A stretch of DNA of 64,000 nucleotides from Lysobacter sp. cf310 (GCF_900114355.1 NZ_FOSS01000005.1:1-64000); one strand, 5' to 3'; positions 9,047 to 18,567 are shown, numbered from the stretch's first letter. The notes: generated by a model not told the origin, from the letters alone. Translations and numbers: made by a program.

Positions 9047-9493
9047 TTAACCCTTGCGACTCGCTTCGTACATCGCGATGTACTGCTCCACCGAGGTCGA
9101 CGCGATGATCGTGCCGACCTCGTCCGACAGTAGGCCGTCCAGCGACTTGAAGCGCAGACAGCTCTTGCCCATGTCGAGCTTGAGACCGGCGCGCGCATAG
9201 GCCTCGCGCAGGCGCCGCTCGCGCTCGGAGTCGGCGTAGACGCAGTTGAGGTACAGGGAGTAGGCGTTCTTCTGCGCCGCCAACGCGGCGTAGCACAGCG
9301 GTTGCCCGTTGTAGGTCTTGGGGTAGCGCGCGAGCGGAATGTTCCAGGCGATCATGCCGTAGGACATCTCCTCGACATAGCCCGGCGGCAGATGCGCCTT
9401 GACCAGGTCGCGTACGGCCGCGACCACGGCGCGTCGTTCGGGCGCGAGTTCGGCCAAGTAGGCCGCAACCGTCTTGGCGGCGCTGCTGGCCAT
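9047..9493 (-). CDS. DUF1801 (YdhG-like) domain protein
   Basis: A 148-aa cytoplasmic protein. The N-terminal VAAYLAELAPERRAVVAAVRDLV helix, then MSYGMIAWNIPLARYP, LCYAALAAQKNAYSLYL and C-terminal LDMGKSCLRFKSLDGL, match the DUF1801 fold. That is a small alpha/beta domain related to YdhG/SufE-like folds, of unknown biochemical function. Single-gene unit; downstream is the repeat at 8940-9036. Confidence 0.8.
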   Translation of the reverse strand: MASSAAKTVAAYLAELAPERRAVVAAVRDLVKAHLPPGYVEEMSYGMIAWNIPLARYPKTYNGQPLCYAALAAQKNAYSLYLNCVYADSERERRLREAYARAGLKLDMGKSCLRFKSLDGLLSDEVGTIIASTSVEQYIAMYEASRKG

Positions 9494-9692
9494 CAGCCCG
9501 GCCTCCGCGGTCGCGAACCTGACAACGGGGCATCGCTGAGCGTAGCGGGATCGTGGCGCATGGCGGCGTTCGGTGCGGGACTATGGCGGACGCTACGCCG
9601 ATCGCGCCGCGCCGTCATGGCGCGGCGCGGCGAAAGCTGGCGGCAGGCGCGCCCCCCATCCCCGCGCCTGCCGCCAATGACTCTCCGCGACC

Positions 9693-10562
9693 TCAGTCGC
9701 CGATGATGCGCAAGCCGAAGTAGAGCGAGGCCGATTCCACGTACTGCGCGTTGCCGCTGATGTTCATGCGCACGGTGGTGGGCTTCTTGAAGAATTCCTT
9801 GATCTGGGCGTCGCTGAGGCCGTAGGTGTCGGCCAGCGACTTGCGGCTGATGAAGCCGGCGATGCACACCGCCGAGTCGCGCGAGCGTTCGGTGAACGCC
9901 ACGCCCGCCGCCAGCGGCACCTCGAACATTTCCGACGAGGTCATGCCGGTCAGCAGCTTGCCGTTGAACGGCAGGCCCGTGGTCGGGTCGATCAGGCCGG
10001 GCGTGGCCAGGACCGGATTCTCGATGGTCAGCGTCGGCGAATAGCGGAAGCGCGCCAGTACCGGGTTCGCGGTCGGATTGGCGTAGCGCACGGTCAGCAC
10101 CGGCGAAAACCAGTAGCACAGCAGCGACTGGGTGGACTTGCCCGGCAGTGTGATGTGGCCCAGATCCTCGAACGCGAACGAGGTGAATGCCGGCGCCGGA
10201 TTGAGCACCTGGCAGCCCGCATCCGGGTCGGTGCCCGGGCAAGTGTCGGTGAGTTCGACCGCCATATCGGCCAAACCCAGCCAGCGCAGATTGCGGCCGA
10301 AGGAGTCGCTGTCGCCGACGTCCTCGTCGGTAACGGCTGCGCCCGCGATCGAGATCGGCGCGGCGGCCTTGGCGGCGCTGAGCGAGAGCTTGCGTTGACG
10401 GCTGCCGGCGGGAATATCCGCGCCCTGCTTCACCGGTTCCAATACGACTTGATCGCCCGGGCGCTGATAGGCCCATACCGTCGCGGCCGCCACCGCGCTG
10501 AGGAGCAGCAGCGCGACCGCTGCGCGCTTGCCGGTGACGGAGTTCGTCCTGAACGTTTTCAT
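9693..10562 (-). CDS. Exported hypothetical protein
   Basis: A 289-aa protein whose N-terminus (KRAAVALLLLSAVAAATVWAY) is a signal peptide or single membrane anchor. The start at 10562 is where this segment begins; the longer frame upstream is not coding-like. Two cysteines occur in CPGTDPDAGC, and others in LLCYWF and AVCIAGF, so disulfides are likely in the periplasm. The rest is beta-rich (TVRYANPTANPVLARFRYSPTL). I recognise no family and see no informative neighbour; the EamA transporter gene upstream is 68 bp away on the same strand. Confidence 0.7.
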   Translation of the reverse strand: MKTFRTNSVTGKRAAVALLLLSAVAAATVWAYQRPGDQVVLEPVKQGADIPAGSRQRKLSLSAAKAAAPISIAGAAVTDEDVGDSDSFGRNLRWLGLADMAVELTDTCPGTDPDAGCQVLNPAPAFTSFAFEDLGHITLPGKSTQSLLCYWFSPVLTVRYANPTANPVLARFRYSPTLTIENPVLATPGLIDPTTGLPFNGKLLTGMTSSEMFEVPLAAGVAFTERSRDSAVCIAGFISRKSLADTYGLSDAQIKEFFKKPTTVRMNISGNAQYVESASLYFGLRIIGD

Positions 10563-10630
10563 CGAGCCTGCCTGTGTGTGGAGACAGACAGGCAAACGCG
10601 ATACCGGGCTGGGCCCGGCCAGAGCCCGAT

Positions 10631-11515
10631 TCAGGGATGTTCGGATTCGGCGTGCACGCGCTCGCGACGCAGCAGGTACAGGCCGCTGGCGACGATGATC
10701 GCCGCGCCCACCCAGGTGATCGCGTCCGGCAGCACGCCCCACAGGCTGAGGTCGAGCAGCACGCCCCAGACCAGAGCCGTGTATTCCAACGGCGCGATCA
10801 GCGAGGCCTCGCCGAGACGGAAGGCTTCGGTGATCGCGTACTGGCCGAGACCGCCGGCGACGCCGACGCCCAGGATCAGCCACAGATCCGCGCCGCGGAT
10901 CGCGACCCAATCCGGCCAGGCCAGCGCGCCGGCACCGATCGCGAGCATCGCCATCAGCCACACCATCATCGCCTGGGTGCTGTCGGTACGCGCCAGCAGG
11001 CGCACGGTGATCGCGCTGATCGCATAGGCCAAGGCGGCGCCCAGCACCGCCAACGAAGCCAGGCTGAGCATGCCCTCGCCGGTGGGGCGCAGCAGCACCA
11101 GCACGCCGATCAGACCGACCGCGATCGCGATCCAGCGACGCGGGCCGACGCGTTCGCCCAGCAAGGGCACCGACATCGCGGTGATCAGCAGCGGCGCGAC
11201 GAAGAAGATCGAGTACGCGGTGGACAGCGGCAGGGTGCGCAGCGCGTACACGAAGGCCGCCATCATGCCGATGCCGAGCACGCCGCGCAGCAGATGCAGG
11301 GACCAGCGCACGCGCAGCAGCGCCGCCGGCCCCACCGTGGCCAGCGCCCAGGCCAGCACGAACGGCAGCGAGGCTGCGCCGCGCAAGGACGCCACCTGGA
11401 ACGGCGGGTAGCGCGCGCTGAGCAGCTTGAGTCCGGCGTCCATCACCGCGAACAGGCCGACCGCGGCCAGCATGCTCAAGGCCGCGCGGGTCTGGCGCTT
11501 GCGATCGGCGCTCAT
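10631..11515 (-). CDS. EamA/DMT-family inner-membrane transporter
   Basis: A protein of 294 aa with about ten membrane segments in two repeats, typical of the EamA drug/metabolite transporter superfamily: SMLAAVGLFAVMDAGLKLL, RGAASLPFVLAW, LSTAYSIFFVAPLLITAMSVPLLGERVG in the first half, and YAITEAFRLGEASLIAPLEYTALVWG in the second. The paired glutamates in LGERVG and APLEYT are family hallmarks. The start at 11515 (MSADRKRQ) avoids an Arg-rich extension. Substrate unknown. Confidence 0.9.
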   Translation of the reverse strand: MSADRKRQTRAALSMLAAVGLFAVMDAGLKLLSARYPPFQVASLRGAASLPFVLAWALATVGPAALLRVRWSLHLLRGVLGIGMMAAFVYALRTLPLSTAYSIFFVAPLLITAMSVPLLGERVGPRRWIAIAVGLIGVLVLLRPTGEGMLSLASLAVLGAALAYAISAITVRLLARTDSTQAMMVWLMAMLAIGAGALAWPDWVAIRGADLWLILGVGVAGGLGQYAITEAFRLGEASLIAPLEYTALVWGVLLDLSLWGVLPDAITWVGAAIIVASGLYLLRRERVHAESEHP

Positions 11516-11625
11516 GCGGCCGCGTCGCCGCGTACGGCGTTGGAAGGGAAGTCGGGCGTCATGTCCGCGGCCGGGGGAGGCGAACGCCCATCTTGCCGGC
11601 AATCGCGGCCGGCGTCATGGCCCGA

Positions 11626-12153
11626 TCAGGCCAAGCGTCGACAACGCCGGCGCAATCCGAACGCGTAGCTCAGGTAGTAGCCCAGCATCATGCCGCCGAC
11701 CGCGAGCAGGCTGCCCTGGCGCGACAACCAGGCGTCGCGCGCGTCCTGCTGCCCCCACAAGTGCAACGCCTGCACCAGGCCGAAGCCCAGGCGCGCGGCG
11801 ACGATCAGGGTCAGCGCCAGCACCAGCCAGCGATTGGGCGTGTAGTACAGGCCGCCGGGCTCGGGCTCGAACCGGGTCAGGGCCAGCCCGGTCACGCCCA
11901 GCAACAGACCCAGCGCCACGCCGACCGCGGCGTAGACGCTGGCGTCGGCGATCCAGTGACCGACGATCCAGGCGCTGAGAAAGAACAGCAGCAGCGAGGC
12001 GAAGGTCGCCACCAGGTTCAGGGAAATCGTCCAAGCGATCGCGCGCCGGCGCGACTTGCCGTAGCGATAGCGCTGGATCAGCGCCACCGGCAGCAGCAAG
12101 GCCCCGAGCAGCATCATGAGCAGGACGAGCAGCGGGATCAGCAGCAGTTGCAT
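11626..12153 (-). CDS. Multi-pass membrane protein of unknown function
   Basis: A 175-aa protein with four or five membrane segments (LLLIPLLVLLMMLLGALLLPV; AWTISLNLVATFASLLLFFLSAWIV; AAVGVALGLLLGVTGLAL; WLVLALTLIVAARLGFG; LLAVGGMMLGYYLSYAFG) and a basic Arg-rich tail. A conserved-looking RYRYGKSRRRA loop follows the first segment. It may belong to the DUF1453-type small membrane proteins, but I cannot assign it firmly. No functional link to its neighbours. Confidence 0.75.
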   Translation of the reverse strand: MQLLLIPLLVLLMMLLGALLLPVALIQRYRYGKSRRRAIAWTISLNLVATFASLLLFFLSAWIVGHWIADASVYAAVGVALGLLLGVTGLALTRFEPEPGGLYYTPNRWLVLALTLIVAARLGFGLVQALHLWGQQDARDAWLSRQGSLLAVGGMMLGYYLSYAFGLRRRCRRLA

Positions 12154-12263
12154 GCGGCCAGCTTAGACGATGGCGCGGGGCGGGGCGCGCGACCGCAGGC
12201 GCCGCCGCTCCATTGCGGGAGCGGCTCCCCCCAGACAGCGAAGCGAACCCGCCGCAGTCGCGA

Positions 12264-13319
12264 TCAGGCCGCGTTTTCCAGGCTGGCGATGTCGATCACG
12301 AAGCGGTAGCGCACATCGCCCTTGATCATGCGCTCGTAAGCCTCGTTGATCCGGGCGATGTCGATCAGCTCGATATCCGAGGCCACGCCGTGCTCGGCGC
12401 AGAAATCCAGCATTTCCTGGGTCTCGGCGATGCCGCCGATCATCGAACCGGCCAGACGCCGGCGCTTGGAGATCAGCATGCCCGCCGCGACCGGCGCCGG
12501 GGTTTCCGGGATGCCCAGCAGCACCATGGTGCCGTCGACCTTCAGCAGCGACAGGTAGGCGTTGTAGTCGTGCTCGCCCGACACCGAGTCGATGATGAAG
12601 TCGAAGGATCGCGACAGCCGCTTGAACACCGCCGGATCGCGGGTGGCGGCGAAGTCCTGCGCCCCCAGCGCCAGCGCGGCCTCGCGCTTGGACTCCGAGG
12701 TGCTCAGCACCGTGACCTGCGCGCCCATCGCCGCCGCCAGCTTGACCGCCATGTGGCCCAGGCCGCCCAGGCCGACCACCGCCACCCGGTCGCCGGCCTT
12801 GACGCCGTAGTGCTTGAGCGGCGAATAGGTGGTGATGCCCGCGCACAGCAGCGGTGCGGCGCGGTCCAGCGGGATCGAGGCGGGAATCCGCAACACGTAG
12901 TCCTGATCGACCGTGATCCGGGTCGAGTAGCCGCCGTAGGTGGGCGCGCCGCCGGTGCGTTCGCGCGAGTTGTAGGTGCCGGTCATGCCCTGGTCGCAGT
13001 ACTGCTCCAGGCCGTCGCGGCATTGCGGGCATTCGCGGCAGGAATCGACGAAACAGCCCACCCCGACGGCGTCGCCGACCTGGAACTTGTCGACGCCGGC
13101 GCCGATCCGGGCGACGCGGCCGACGATCTCGTGGCCCGGCACCATCGGAAAGATGGAGCCGCCCCACTCGTCGCGTGCCTGGTGGATGTCGGAATGGCAG
13201 ACGCCGCAATACAGGATGTCGATCAGGACCTCGTTCTGACCGGGCTCGCGGCGCTCGATCGAGTGCGGGGCCAGCGGCGACTGGGCGCTGGCGGCGGCGT
13301 AGGCGGCGGTCTTGAGCAT
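12264..13319 (-). CDS. Zinc-dependent NAD(P)H alcohol dehydrogenase (YahK/cinnamyl-alcohol type)
   Basis: A 351-aa medium-chain dehydrogenase reducing aldehydes with NADPH. The catalytic zinc site is visible in CGVCHSDIH and PGHEIVG, the structural zinc site in [15 protein letters not shown], and the Rossmann loop in [10 protein letters not shown]-terminal [21 protein letters not shown] is typical of the YahK/AdhC group that prefers NADPH and aldehydes. The start at 13319 (MLKTAAYAA) fits the family; eight extra upstream residues are possible. Convergent or lone unit; the yajQ gene is divergent. Confidence 0.92.
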   Translation of the reverse strand: MLKTAAYAAASAQSPLAPHSIERREPGQNEVLIDILYCGVCHSDIHQARDEWGGSIFPMVPGHEIVGRVARIGAGVDKFQVGDAVGVGCFVDSCRECPQCRDGLEQYCDQGMTGTYNSRERTGGAPTYGGYSTRITVDQDYVLRIPASIPLDRAAPLLCAGITTYSPLKHYGVKAGDRVAVVGLGGLGHMAVKLAAAMGAQVTVLSTSESKREAALALGAQDFAATRDPAVFKRLSRSFDFIIDSVSGEHDYNAYLSLLKVDGTMVLLGIPETPAPVAAGMLISKRRRLAGSMIGGIAETQEMLDFCAEHGVASDIELIDIARINEAYERMIKGDVRYRFVIDIASLENAA

Positions 13320-13466
13320 GTGCGGGGTCCGGTGGCTGAGCAAGGCCCTCAGTTTAGCCAGGCCCGCGTGGGCCCGCCGTCAATGCGCGCGCAACGCTAC
13401 GTGCCGCGGCTGCGCGCCTGCGCTACCCTTTACCTCCCCACCCGCAGCACCGATCCGGATACCGCC

Positions 13467-13949
13467 ATGCCTTCCTTCGACGTCGTCTCCGAAGTCGACA
13501 CCCACGAACTCACCAATGCCGTCGACCAGGCCAATCGCGAGCTGTCCACCCGCTTCGATTTCAAGGGCGTGGAGGCCAAGTTCGAGCTCGACGACAAGTT
13601 CATCAACCAGTCCGCGCCCAGCGAGTTCCAGCTCAAGCAGATGCAGGACATCCTGCGCGCGCGCCTGATCGCGCGCGGCATCGACGGCCGCTGCCTGGAA
13701 TTCGGCGACATCGAGACCAATCTGGCCGGCGCGCGCCAGAAGATCACCGTGCAACAGGGCATCGAGCAGAAGCTGGCCAAGAAGATCGTGGCCGCGATCA
13801 AGGACGCCAAGCTCAAGGTCGAAGCCCAGATCAACGGCGACAAGCTGCGCGTCAACGGCAAGAAGCGCGACGACCTGCAGACCGCGATCGCCCTGCTCAA
13901 GGCCAGCGAGTTCGAGCGCCCGCTGCAGTTCGAAAATTTCCGCGACTGA
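13467..13949 (+). CDS. yajQ: YajQ-family cyclic-di-GMP/nucleotide-binding protein
   Basis: A 160-aa protein matching YajQ over its whole length: N-terminal MPSFDVVSEVD, the RFDFKGV strand, SEFQLKQMQDILRARLI, and C-terminal INGDKLRVNGKKRDDLQ...LQFENFRD. The family has two ferredoxin-like halves. In Xanthomonas a YajQ protein binds cyclic di-GMP and, with a LysR-type regulator, controls virulence genes; that role is from family knowledge. The DUF1415 gene follows 10 bp after the stop, so the two are likely one transcript. Confidence 0.96.
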   Translation: MPSFDVVSEVDTHELTNAVDQANRELSTRFDFKGVEAKFELDDKFINQSAPSEFQLKQMQDILRARLIARGIDGRCLEFGDIETNLAGARQKITVQQGIEQKLAKKIVAAIKDAKLKVEAQINGDKLRVNGKKRDDLQTAIALLKASEFERPLQFENFRD

Positions 13950-13959
13950 GCCCCAGGCC

Positions 13960-14502
13960 ATGGACGCCGAAGCCGAACCTATCGTCGCCACCCGTCGCTG
14001 GCTGGAACGGGCGGTGATCGGGCTGAATCTGTGCCCGTTCGCCAAGGCGGTGGTGGCCAAGGACCAGGTCCGTTACGTGCTCAGCGAGGCGACCACGCCC
14101 GAAGCCCTGCTGGAGGAGCTGGCCTACGAACTGGTCCGGCTGCAGCAGACCGAGCCCGACGAGGTCGACACCACCTTGCTGATCCATCCGCGCGTGCTCA
14201 CGGATTTCCTGGACTACAACGATTTCCTCGACACCGCCGACGCCGCGGTCGAGGCGCTGGAGCTGGACGGCGAGATCCAGGTCGCCAGCTTCCATCCGGA
14301 CTACCAGTTCGCCGACACCGCCTACGACGAGGTCGGCAACTGCAGCAACCGCTCGCCCTATCCGATGCTGCACCTGCTGCGCGAGGCCAGCGTCGAACGC
14401 GCGGTGGTCGCGTTCCCGGATCCGGAGGTGATCGTGGAGCGCAATCTGGAGACCTTGGAGAAGCTCGGCATCGAGGGCTGGCGCAAGTTGTTGTCGCCTT
14501 AA
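13960..14502 (+). CDS. DUF1415 family protein
   Basis: A 180-aa cytoplasmic protein starting 10 bp after yajQ. The N-terminal WLERAVIGLNLCPFAKAV with its Cys-Pro-Phe signature and the later SFHPDYQFADT and NCSNRSPYPMLHLLRE are the DUF1415 hallmarks, common in gammaproteobacteria. The conserved cysteine and histidine might bind a metal or act catalytically, but no activity is established. The downstream region is full of repeats with no further gene on this strand. Confidence 0.88.
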   Translation: MDAEAEPIVATRRWLERAVIGLNLCPFAKAVVAKDQVRYVLSEATTPEALLEELAYELVRLQQTEPDEVDTTLLIHPRVLTDFLDYNDFLDTADAAVEALELDGEIQVASFHPDYQFADTAYDEVGNCSNRSPYPMLHLLREASVERAVVAFPDPEVIVERNLETLEKLGIEGWRKLLSP

Positions 14503-14524
14503 GACCGGACCGCTCCTGCCATCG

Positions 14525-14790
14525 ACCCTCCGCTTTGGGGCTAGGAGGGATTTGCTGTTCGCTGTTGCTATTCGAGCAGAAGCAAATCCCCCCTAGCCCC
14601 CCTTTTTCAAAGGGGGGATGCGACATGGAGGGTCTGCAAACGTTGTTGCGTGCCCCGAGCCCAGGCCGTTCCTGCGCCTGGTCCCCCTCTTTGAAAAAGA
14701 GGGGTTAGGGGAGATTTGCTGTTCGCCGTTGCTACTCAGGCAGTAGCCAATCGCCCTAGCCTCCATTTCAAAGGAGCAGGGAATCACGCC
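14525..14790. repeat. Cluster of three dispersed inverted-repeat units
   Basis: Three related units carry (C)CTAG..GGATTTGCTGTTCGC.GTTGCTA followed by CAAATC and a palindrome TTTCAAAGGGGGG or CTCTTTGAAAAAGAG. Orientation alternates. Same family as 8940-9036. It fills the spacer between two convergent genes and probably ends both transcripts. Confidence 0.75.
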
Positions 14791-14796
14791 CGCCCC

Positions 14797-15507
14797 CTAG
14801 AGGCCCGCCAGCGCCTCATCGCGCAGCCACGGCGCCAGCAAGTCGTGGGCTTCGCCCATGTTGGCGACGATGCGATGGCCCAGCGCGCGCACCTCGGCGC
14901 TGGGCGCGACCAGGTCCGGAATGTGGATCGGGGTCATGCCGGCGGCCAGCGCCGCGCGCACGCCGGCCGGCGAGTCCTCCAGCACCACGCAGCCTGCCGG
15001 GTCCACGCCCAGGCGCTGCGCCGCCAGCAGGTAAATGTCCGGCGCGGGCTTGGGATGCGCGACCTCGTCGCCGCCGACCACCAGCGCGAAATGCGCGAGC
15101 AGGCCGGCGCGCTCCAGCTTGTACAGCGCGCGCGGCCGGCGCGTGGAGGTCACCACCGCGGTCGCCATGCCTTGCGCGGCCAGGCGGTCCAGCAAGTCGA
15201 TCAGGCCCGGCTTCACGGGCAGCCCGGCATCGACGCGCACGTCGTACAAGGCCTGCATCGTGCGCAGCAGCGCCTGCACCTGCGCCTCGTCCAGGCGCGT
15301 GCGCAACAGGTCGTGGCAGGCGCTGTCGTGCAAACCGACCATCGACAGCCACAAGCCATCTTCCAGGTCGTAGCCCAAATCCTGCGCGGCCTGGCGCCAG
15401 CACTCCAGCAACGCCGCTTCGCTTTCGATCATGGTGCCGTCCATGTCGAACAGCACCGCGGCGGGAAGGAACTCGAGCGCGGCGGCGCGCGCGGTGTCGG
15501 TCAGCAT
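14797..15507 (-). CDS. HAD-superfamily sugar-phosphate phosphatase/phosphoglucomutase-like hydrolase
   Basis: A 236-aa HAD enzyme of the beta-phosphoglucomutase/GPH-type subgroup. Motif I is LFDMDGTMIESE, motif II VVTSTRRPRA, motif III lysine in HPKPAPDIYLLA, and motif IV VVLEDSPAGVRAA. The helical cap between motif I and II is the C1 type, which favours small phosphorylated sugars or similar. DMDGT.IES with a downstream serine/threonine is compatible with either phosphatase or mutase activity; sequence does not decide. It is followed 63 bp upstream by rsuA on the same strand. Confidence 0.9.
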   Translation of the reverse strand: MLTDTARAAALEFLPAAVLFDMDGTMIESEAALLECWRQAAQDLGYDLEDGLWLSMVGLHDSACHDLLRTRLDEAQVQALLRTMQALYDVRVDAGLPVKPGLIDLLDRLAAQGMATAVVTSTRRPRALYKLERAGLLAHFALVVGGDEVAHPKPAPDIYLLAAQRLGVDPAGCVVLEDSPAGVRAALAAGMTPIHIPDLVAPSAEVRALGHRIVANMGEAHDLLAPWLRDEALAGL

Positions 15508-15570
15508 CTTGGGTCCTGCAGGATGTCGGCCCGCGACGACAGCCGCGGGCGGTGAACGGCGGCGGCCGGT

Positions 15571-16272
15571 TCAACCGCCAAACAATCGCTCCAGATCGGC
15601 CGCGTCCAGCGCGCGCCATTGCCCGGACGGCAATTCGTCCAGGCCCAGGCCGCCGATGCGGCTGCGATGCAGCGCTTCGACGTGATTGCCGACCGCGGCG
15701 AACATGCGCCGCACCTGGTGATAACGACCTTCGGTCAGCACCAGCCGGGCCTGGCGCGGCGTCAGCGTTTCCAGCGTCGCCGGCGCCAGCGGCGTCTTTT
15801 CCGACTCCAGCATCAACGTGCCGCTGGCGAAGGTCGCCGCTTCGTCGCCGCGCAGATCGGCGGCGAGGCTGGCCTCGTAGACCTTAGCCAGGTTGGCCTT
15901 GGGCGAGACGATGCGATGCAGCAGGCCGCCGTCGTCGGTGAGCAGCAACAGACCGCTGGTGTCGCGGTCCAGGCGCCCGACCGTGGACAACAGCGGCGAG
16001 CGCAGACGGAAGCGCGGCGGCAGCAGGTCGTAGACGATGCGGCCGGGGTCCTTGGTCGAACAGGTGTAACCAACCGGCTTGTGCAGCATCAGCACCAGAC
16101 CCGCGGGCGGATCCAGCGGCGCGCCGTCGATGCGGATGCGCTCATGGCCGACCTGATCGTCGGCATACAGCACTTCGCCTTCCGGGTCGGTGATGCGGCC
16201 TTCGCGGAACATCGCCGCGACTTCCTTGCGGCTGCCGTAACCCAGATTGCCGATCAACTTGACCAGCTTCAT
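15571..16272 (-). CDS. rsuA: 16S rRNA pseudouridine(516) synthase
   Basis: A 233-aa RsuA/RluB-family enzyme. The N-terminal S4-like RNA-binding domain (LIGNLGYGSRKEVAAMFREGRI) is followed by the catalytic motif TVGRLDRDTSGLLLLT with the essential aspartate and by TEGRYHQVRRMFAAVGNHVEALHR. This fits modification of U516 in 16S rRNA by family analogy. The start at 16272 gives an ATGA overlap with the stop of the upstream methyltransferase, so two small-subunit rRNA modification enzymes are translationally coupled. Confidence 0.92.
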   Translation of the reverse strand: MKLVKLIGNLGYGSRKEVAAMFREGRITDPEGEVLYADDQVGHERIRIDGAPLDPPAGLVLMLHKPVGYTCSTKDPGRIVYDLLPPRFRLRSPLLSTVGRLDRDTSGLLLLTDDGGLLHRIVSPKANLAKVYEASLAADLRGDEAATFASGTLMLESEKTPLAPATLETLTPRQARLVLTEGRYHQVRRMFAAVGNHVEALHRSRIGGLGLDELPSGQWRALDAADLERLFGG

Positions 16273-17360
16273 GCGCGCCCCGCCCGGCCGCGCGCGGGCG
16301 CGGCCTCTTTGATCGCCTCGACGATCTTGAAACCGCCCTGCTGGGCGACCGTGCGCACCTGCGCGAATCCGGTCTCCAGCGCGCCCTCGTAGGGCAGATG
16401 GCGATTGGCGACCAGCCACAGCCGGCCGCCGGGATTGAGCGCCTGCGCCGCGACCTCGATGAAGCGGCGGCCGATGTCGGGGCGTTCGGCGCGGCCCTGG
16501 GCGTGGAACGGCGGATTGCTGACGATCACGTCGTAGCGCGCGTCGACGCCGGCGGTCACGTCCTGCCAGCGATAGTCCAGCGCGACCTCGCGCGCCGAGG
16601 CCGGCAAGCGATCAGCGGCCAGGTTCACCCGCGCCAGATCCAGCGCGCGCGCTTCGGCTTCGTACAGATCCACCGCGACGATGCGCGGACAACGCGCGAG
16701 CAGTTCGGCGGCGAGATAGCCGTAGCCCGCGCCGAAATCGGCCGCGCGCCCGGCCAGATCCGCCGGCAGATGCGCGGCCAGCAGCGCCGAGGCCGGATCG
16801 ATGCGGTCCCAGGCGAACACGCCCGGCCGGCTCTGGAAACGTCCGCCCAGGATCGGCCGGATCGCGTCCAGGCCCTGCCATTGCGCGGCCAGCGCCGCGT
16901 CGGCGGGACCGTCCAGCGGCGCGCTCCAGAACACCCGGCATTTGTTCTTGGACAACTGCCCGACCGGGCCGACCAGCTTGCCCAGATCGGTCTCGCCCGA
17001 ACGCGCGCCTTCGTCGTTGCTCATGCAGGCGACCACGCGCCCGCCCGGCGCGGTGCGCGCGAGCGCGCGCGCCATCAGCGCGCGCGCCTCGTCGCGCTGG
17101 CGCGGCGGCAGCATCAGCACCAGCGGGTAACGACGCATGCCGTCGTCCTCGTCCAGGCTCAGGCCCGAGCGCCGCAGCGCCTCGGCCTGCGGCTTGAAGC
17201 TTTGCTCGCAGACCAGGCCGGGGCGCGGCTGCGCATGCAGCGACCAACCGTCGCGCGCGCGCAGGAACAGCGCTCCCCCCTGTGCAGGCCAGCTCAACCG
17301 GCCTTCGGCGAACGGCAGGAACAGGGTTTCGAGGGCGTTATCGGGTGCGTCAGCGCGCAC
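16269..17360 (-). CDS. rsmC: RsmC-like 16S rRNA guanine-N2 methyltransferase
   Basis: A 363-aa SAM-dependent methyltransferase. The N-terminal half is a degenerate methyltransferase-like domain. The C-terminal half has the SAM loop (AADFGAGYGYLA), the acidic residue in VAVDLYEAEARAL, and motif IV VSNPPFHAQG, the NPPF signature of N2-guanine and N6-adenine methyltransferases. Length and two-domain build match RsmC (G1207) or RlmG; RsmC is favoured by size and by coupling to rsuA. The start is GTG at 17360. Confidence 0.85.
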   Translation of the reverse strand: MRADAPDNALETLFLPFAEGRLSWPAQGGALFLRARDGWSLHAQPRPGLVCEQSFKPQAEALRRSGLSLDEDDGMRRYPLVLMLPPRQRDEARALMARALARTAPGGRVVACMSNDEGARSGETDLGKLVGPVGQLSKNKCRVFWSAPLDGPADAALAAQWQGLDAIRPILGGRFQSRPGVFAWDRIDPASALLAAHLPADLAGRAADFGAGYGYLAAELLARCPRIVAVDLYEAEARALDLARVNLAADRLPASAREVALDYRWQDVTAGVDARYDVIVSNPPFHAQGRAERPDIGRRFIEVAAQALNPGGRLWLVANRHLPYEGALETGFAQVRTVAQQGGFKIVEAIKEAAPARGRAGRA

Positions 17361-17487
17361 GGCAGGGTCGAATGCGGATCATCCGATTCATTTTACCTGT
17401 CGCAGCGCGCGGACGCCCGTGCCGGCCACTGCGCCGCCTTCACGCCGCTCCGCGCTAGGGTGCGGGCCGGTCCCGAGGAGCGACGCC

Positions 17488-18237
17488 ATGCGCCTGCTAG
17501 TCCTGCTCTCCGCCCTGTCCATGCCGCTGGTGGCATGGTGGTCGCAACGCGGCGCGTTCGGCCCCGACAACGGCACCCTGTCCGACCGCTATCCGACGCT
17601 GCTGGTCGCCGCCGGCTACGCCTTCGCGATCTGGGGCCCGATCTTTCTCTGCGATGCCCTGTTCGCGTTCTGGCAGTCGCAAGCGCGGCGCGAGCACGAC
17701 GCCACCCTGGCGCGCATACGTCCGGTCGCGGCCGCGGGCTTCGCCCTGACCGCGCTGTGGATGCCGGTGTTCTCGCGGCAATGGTTCTGGTTGGCCTTGC
17801 TGGTGATCTGGGCCGCGCTGGCTTGCCTGGGCTGGTGCGCGCTGCGCCTGTCGCGCGATCCCAGCCCCCTGCCCGGCCAGCGCTGGCTGGCCTGGCTGCC
17901 CTTGTCGCTGCATGCCGGCTGGCTGTCGCTGGCCGCGCTGCTGAACACCGCGCAGACCATCGTCGCCTATCGCCTGCTGCCCAGCGACGACATGCTGGCC
18001 TGGAGCCTGGGCCTGTACGCGGTCGCCGCCGCATTGTTGCTGACCCTCAACGCGCGCATGCGCGGCAATTGGGCGTACGCGCTGGCCGCGCTGTGGGGCC
18101 TGGTCGGCGTGTATGTGCAGCAATCGCGCTCGCCCCTGTCGGGCGCGCCGGTCGCGGCCTGGATCGCACTCGCGATCGCCGCGGTGTTGCTTGCGCAGGG
18201 CCTGTGGCTGCTCCGGCGCACGCGCGGAGCCGCCTAG
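17488..18237 (+). CDS. TspO/MBR-like multi-pass membrane protein
   Basis: A 249-aa protein with about eight hydrophobic segments and many tryptophans. Motifs such as AAGYAFAIWGPIFLCDALFA, LWMPVFSRQWFWLALL and SLHAGWLSLAALLNTA resemble distant relatives of the tryptophan-rich sensory (TspO/MBR) family. Those are found in bacteria and plants as a longer version of the five-helix fold. GAGGAG lies at an ideal distance from the ATG at 17488. Ligand or role is unknown. Confidence 0.7.
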   Translation: MRLLVLLSALSMPLVAWWSQRGAFGPDNGTLSDRYPTLLVAAGYAFAIWGPIFLCDALFAFWQSQARREHDATLARIRPVAAAGFALTALWMPVFSRQWFWLALLVIWAALACLGWCALRLSRDPSPLPGQRWLAWLPLSLHAGWLSLAALLNTAQTIVAYRLLPSDDMLAWSLGLYAVAAALLLTLNARMRGNWAYALAALWGLVGVYVQQSRSPLSGAPVAAWIALAIAAVLLAQGLWLLRRTRGAA

Positions 18238-18309
18238 CGCGAACGCGGGCTTCATGCCACCGCAACATCGGCCGCGCCATGCTGCATGCAAAACGAAGGA
18301 AGCCCACGC

Positions 18310-18567
18310 ATGCGAGCTCTTTTCATCGGCGGAATGGTCGACAACAGCGAACTCGACCTGGACGGCGCGCAGCCGCCGCGCCACTACCCGGAGAACACCG
18401 GCGGCGGGCGGCCGCGTTACCGGCTGCACCACACCGGCCGACGCGAGGGCGCGGTCGCGTATGCGGTGTATGCCGCGCCCGAGCTGGCCGACGATGAGGT
18501 CGAGCGCGTCGCCGAGGAGCGCGGTTACGCGCGACGCTTTCAGGCCGAGCCGCACTCGGAGGCCTGA
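18310..18567 (+). CDS. Small conserved-looking cytoplasmic protein
   Basis: An 85-aa protein beginning MRALFIGGMVDNSELDLDG. AAGGA lies nine bases before the ATG at 18310, which favours this start over one 24 bp upstream. The middle has RYRLHHTGRREGAVAYAVY, a possible strand pair, and an acidic helix (LADDEVERVAEERGY). No family recognised. Codon use matches its neighbours, and the next gene is convergent. Confidence 0.65.
   Translation: MRALFIGGMVDNSELDLDGAQPPRHYPENTGGGRPRYRLHHTGRREGAVAYAVYAAPELADDEVERVAEERGYARRFQAEPHSEA

Noticed and set aside
14525-14790. CRISPR array
   Set aside because: The repeats are palindromic dispersed elements in alternating orientation with no regular spacers and no cas genes.
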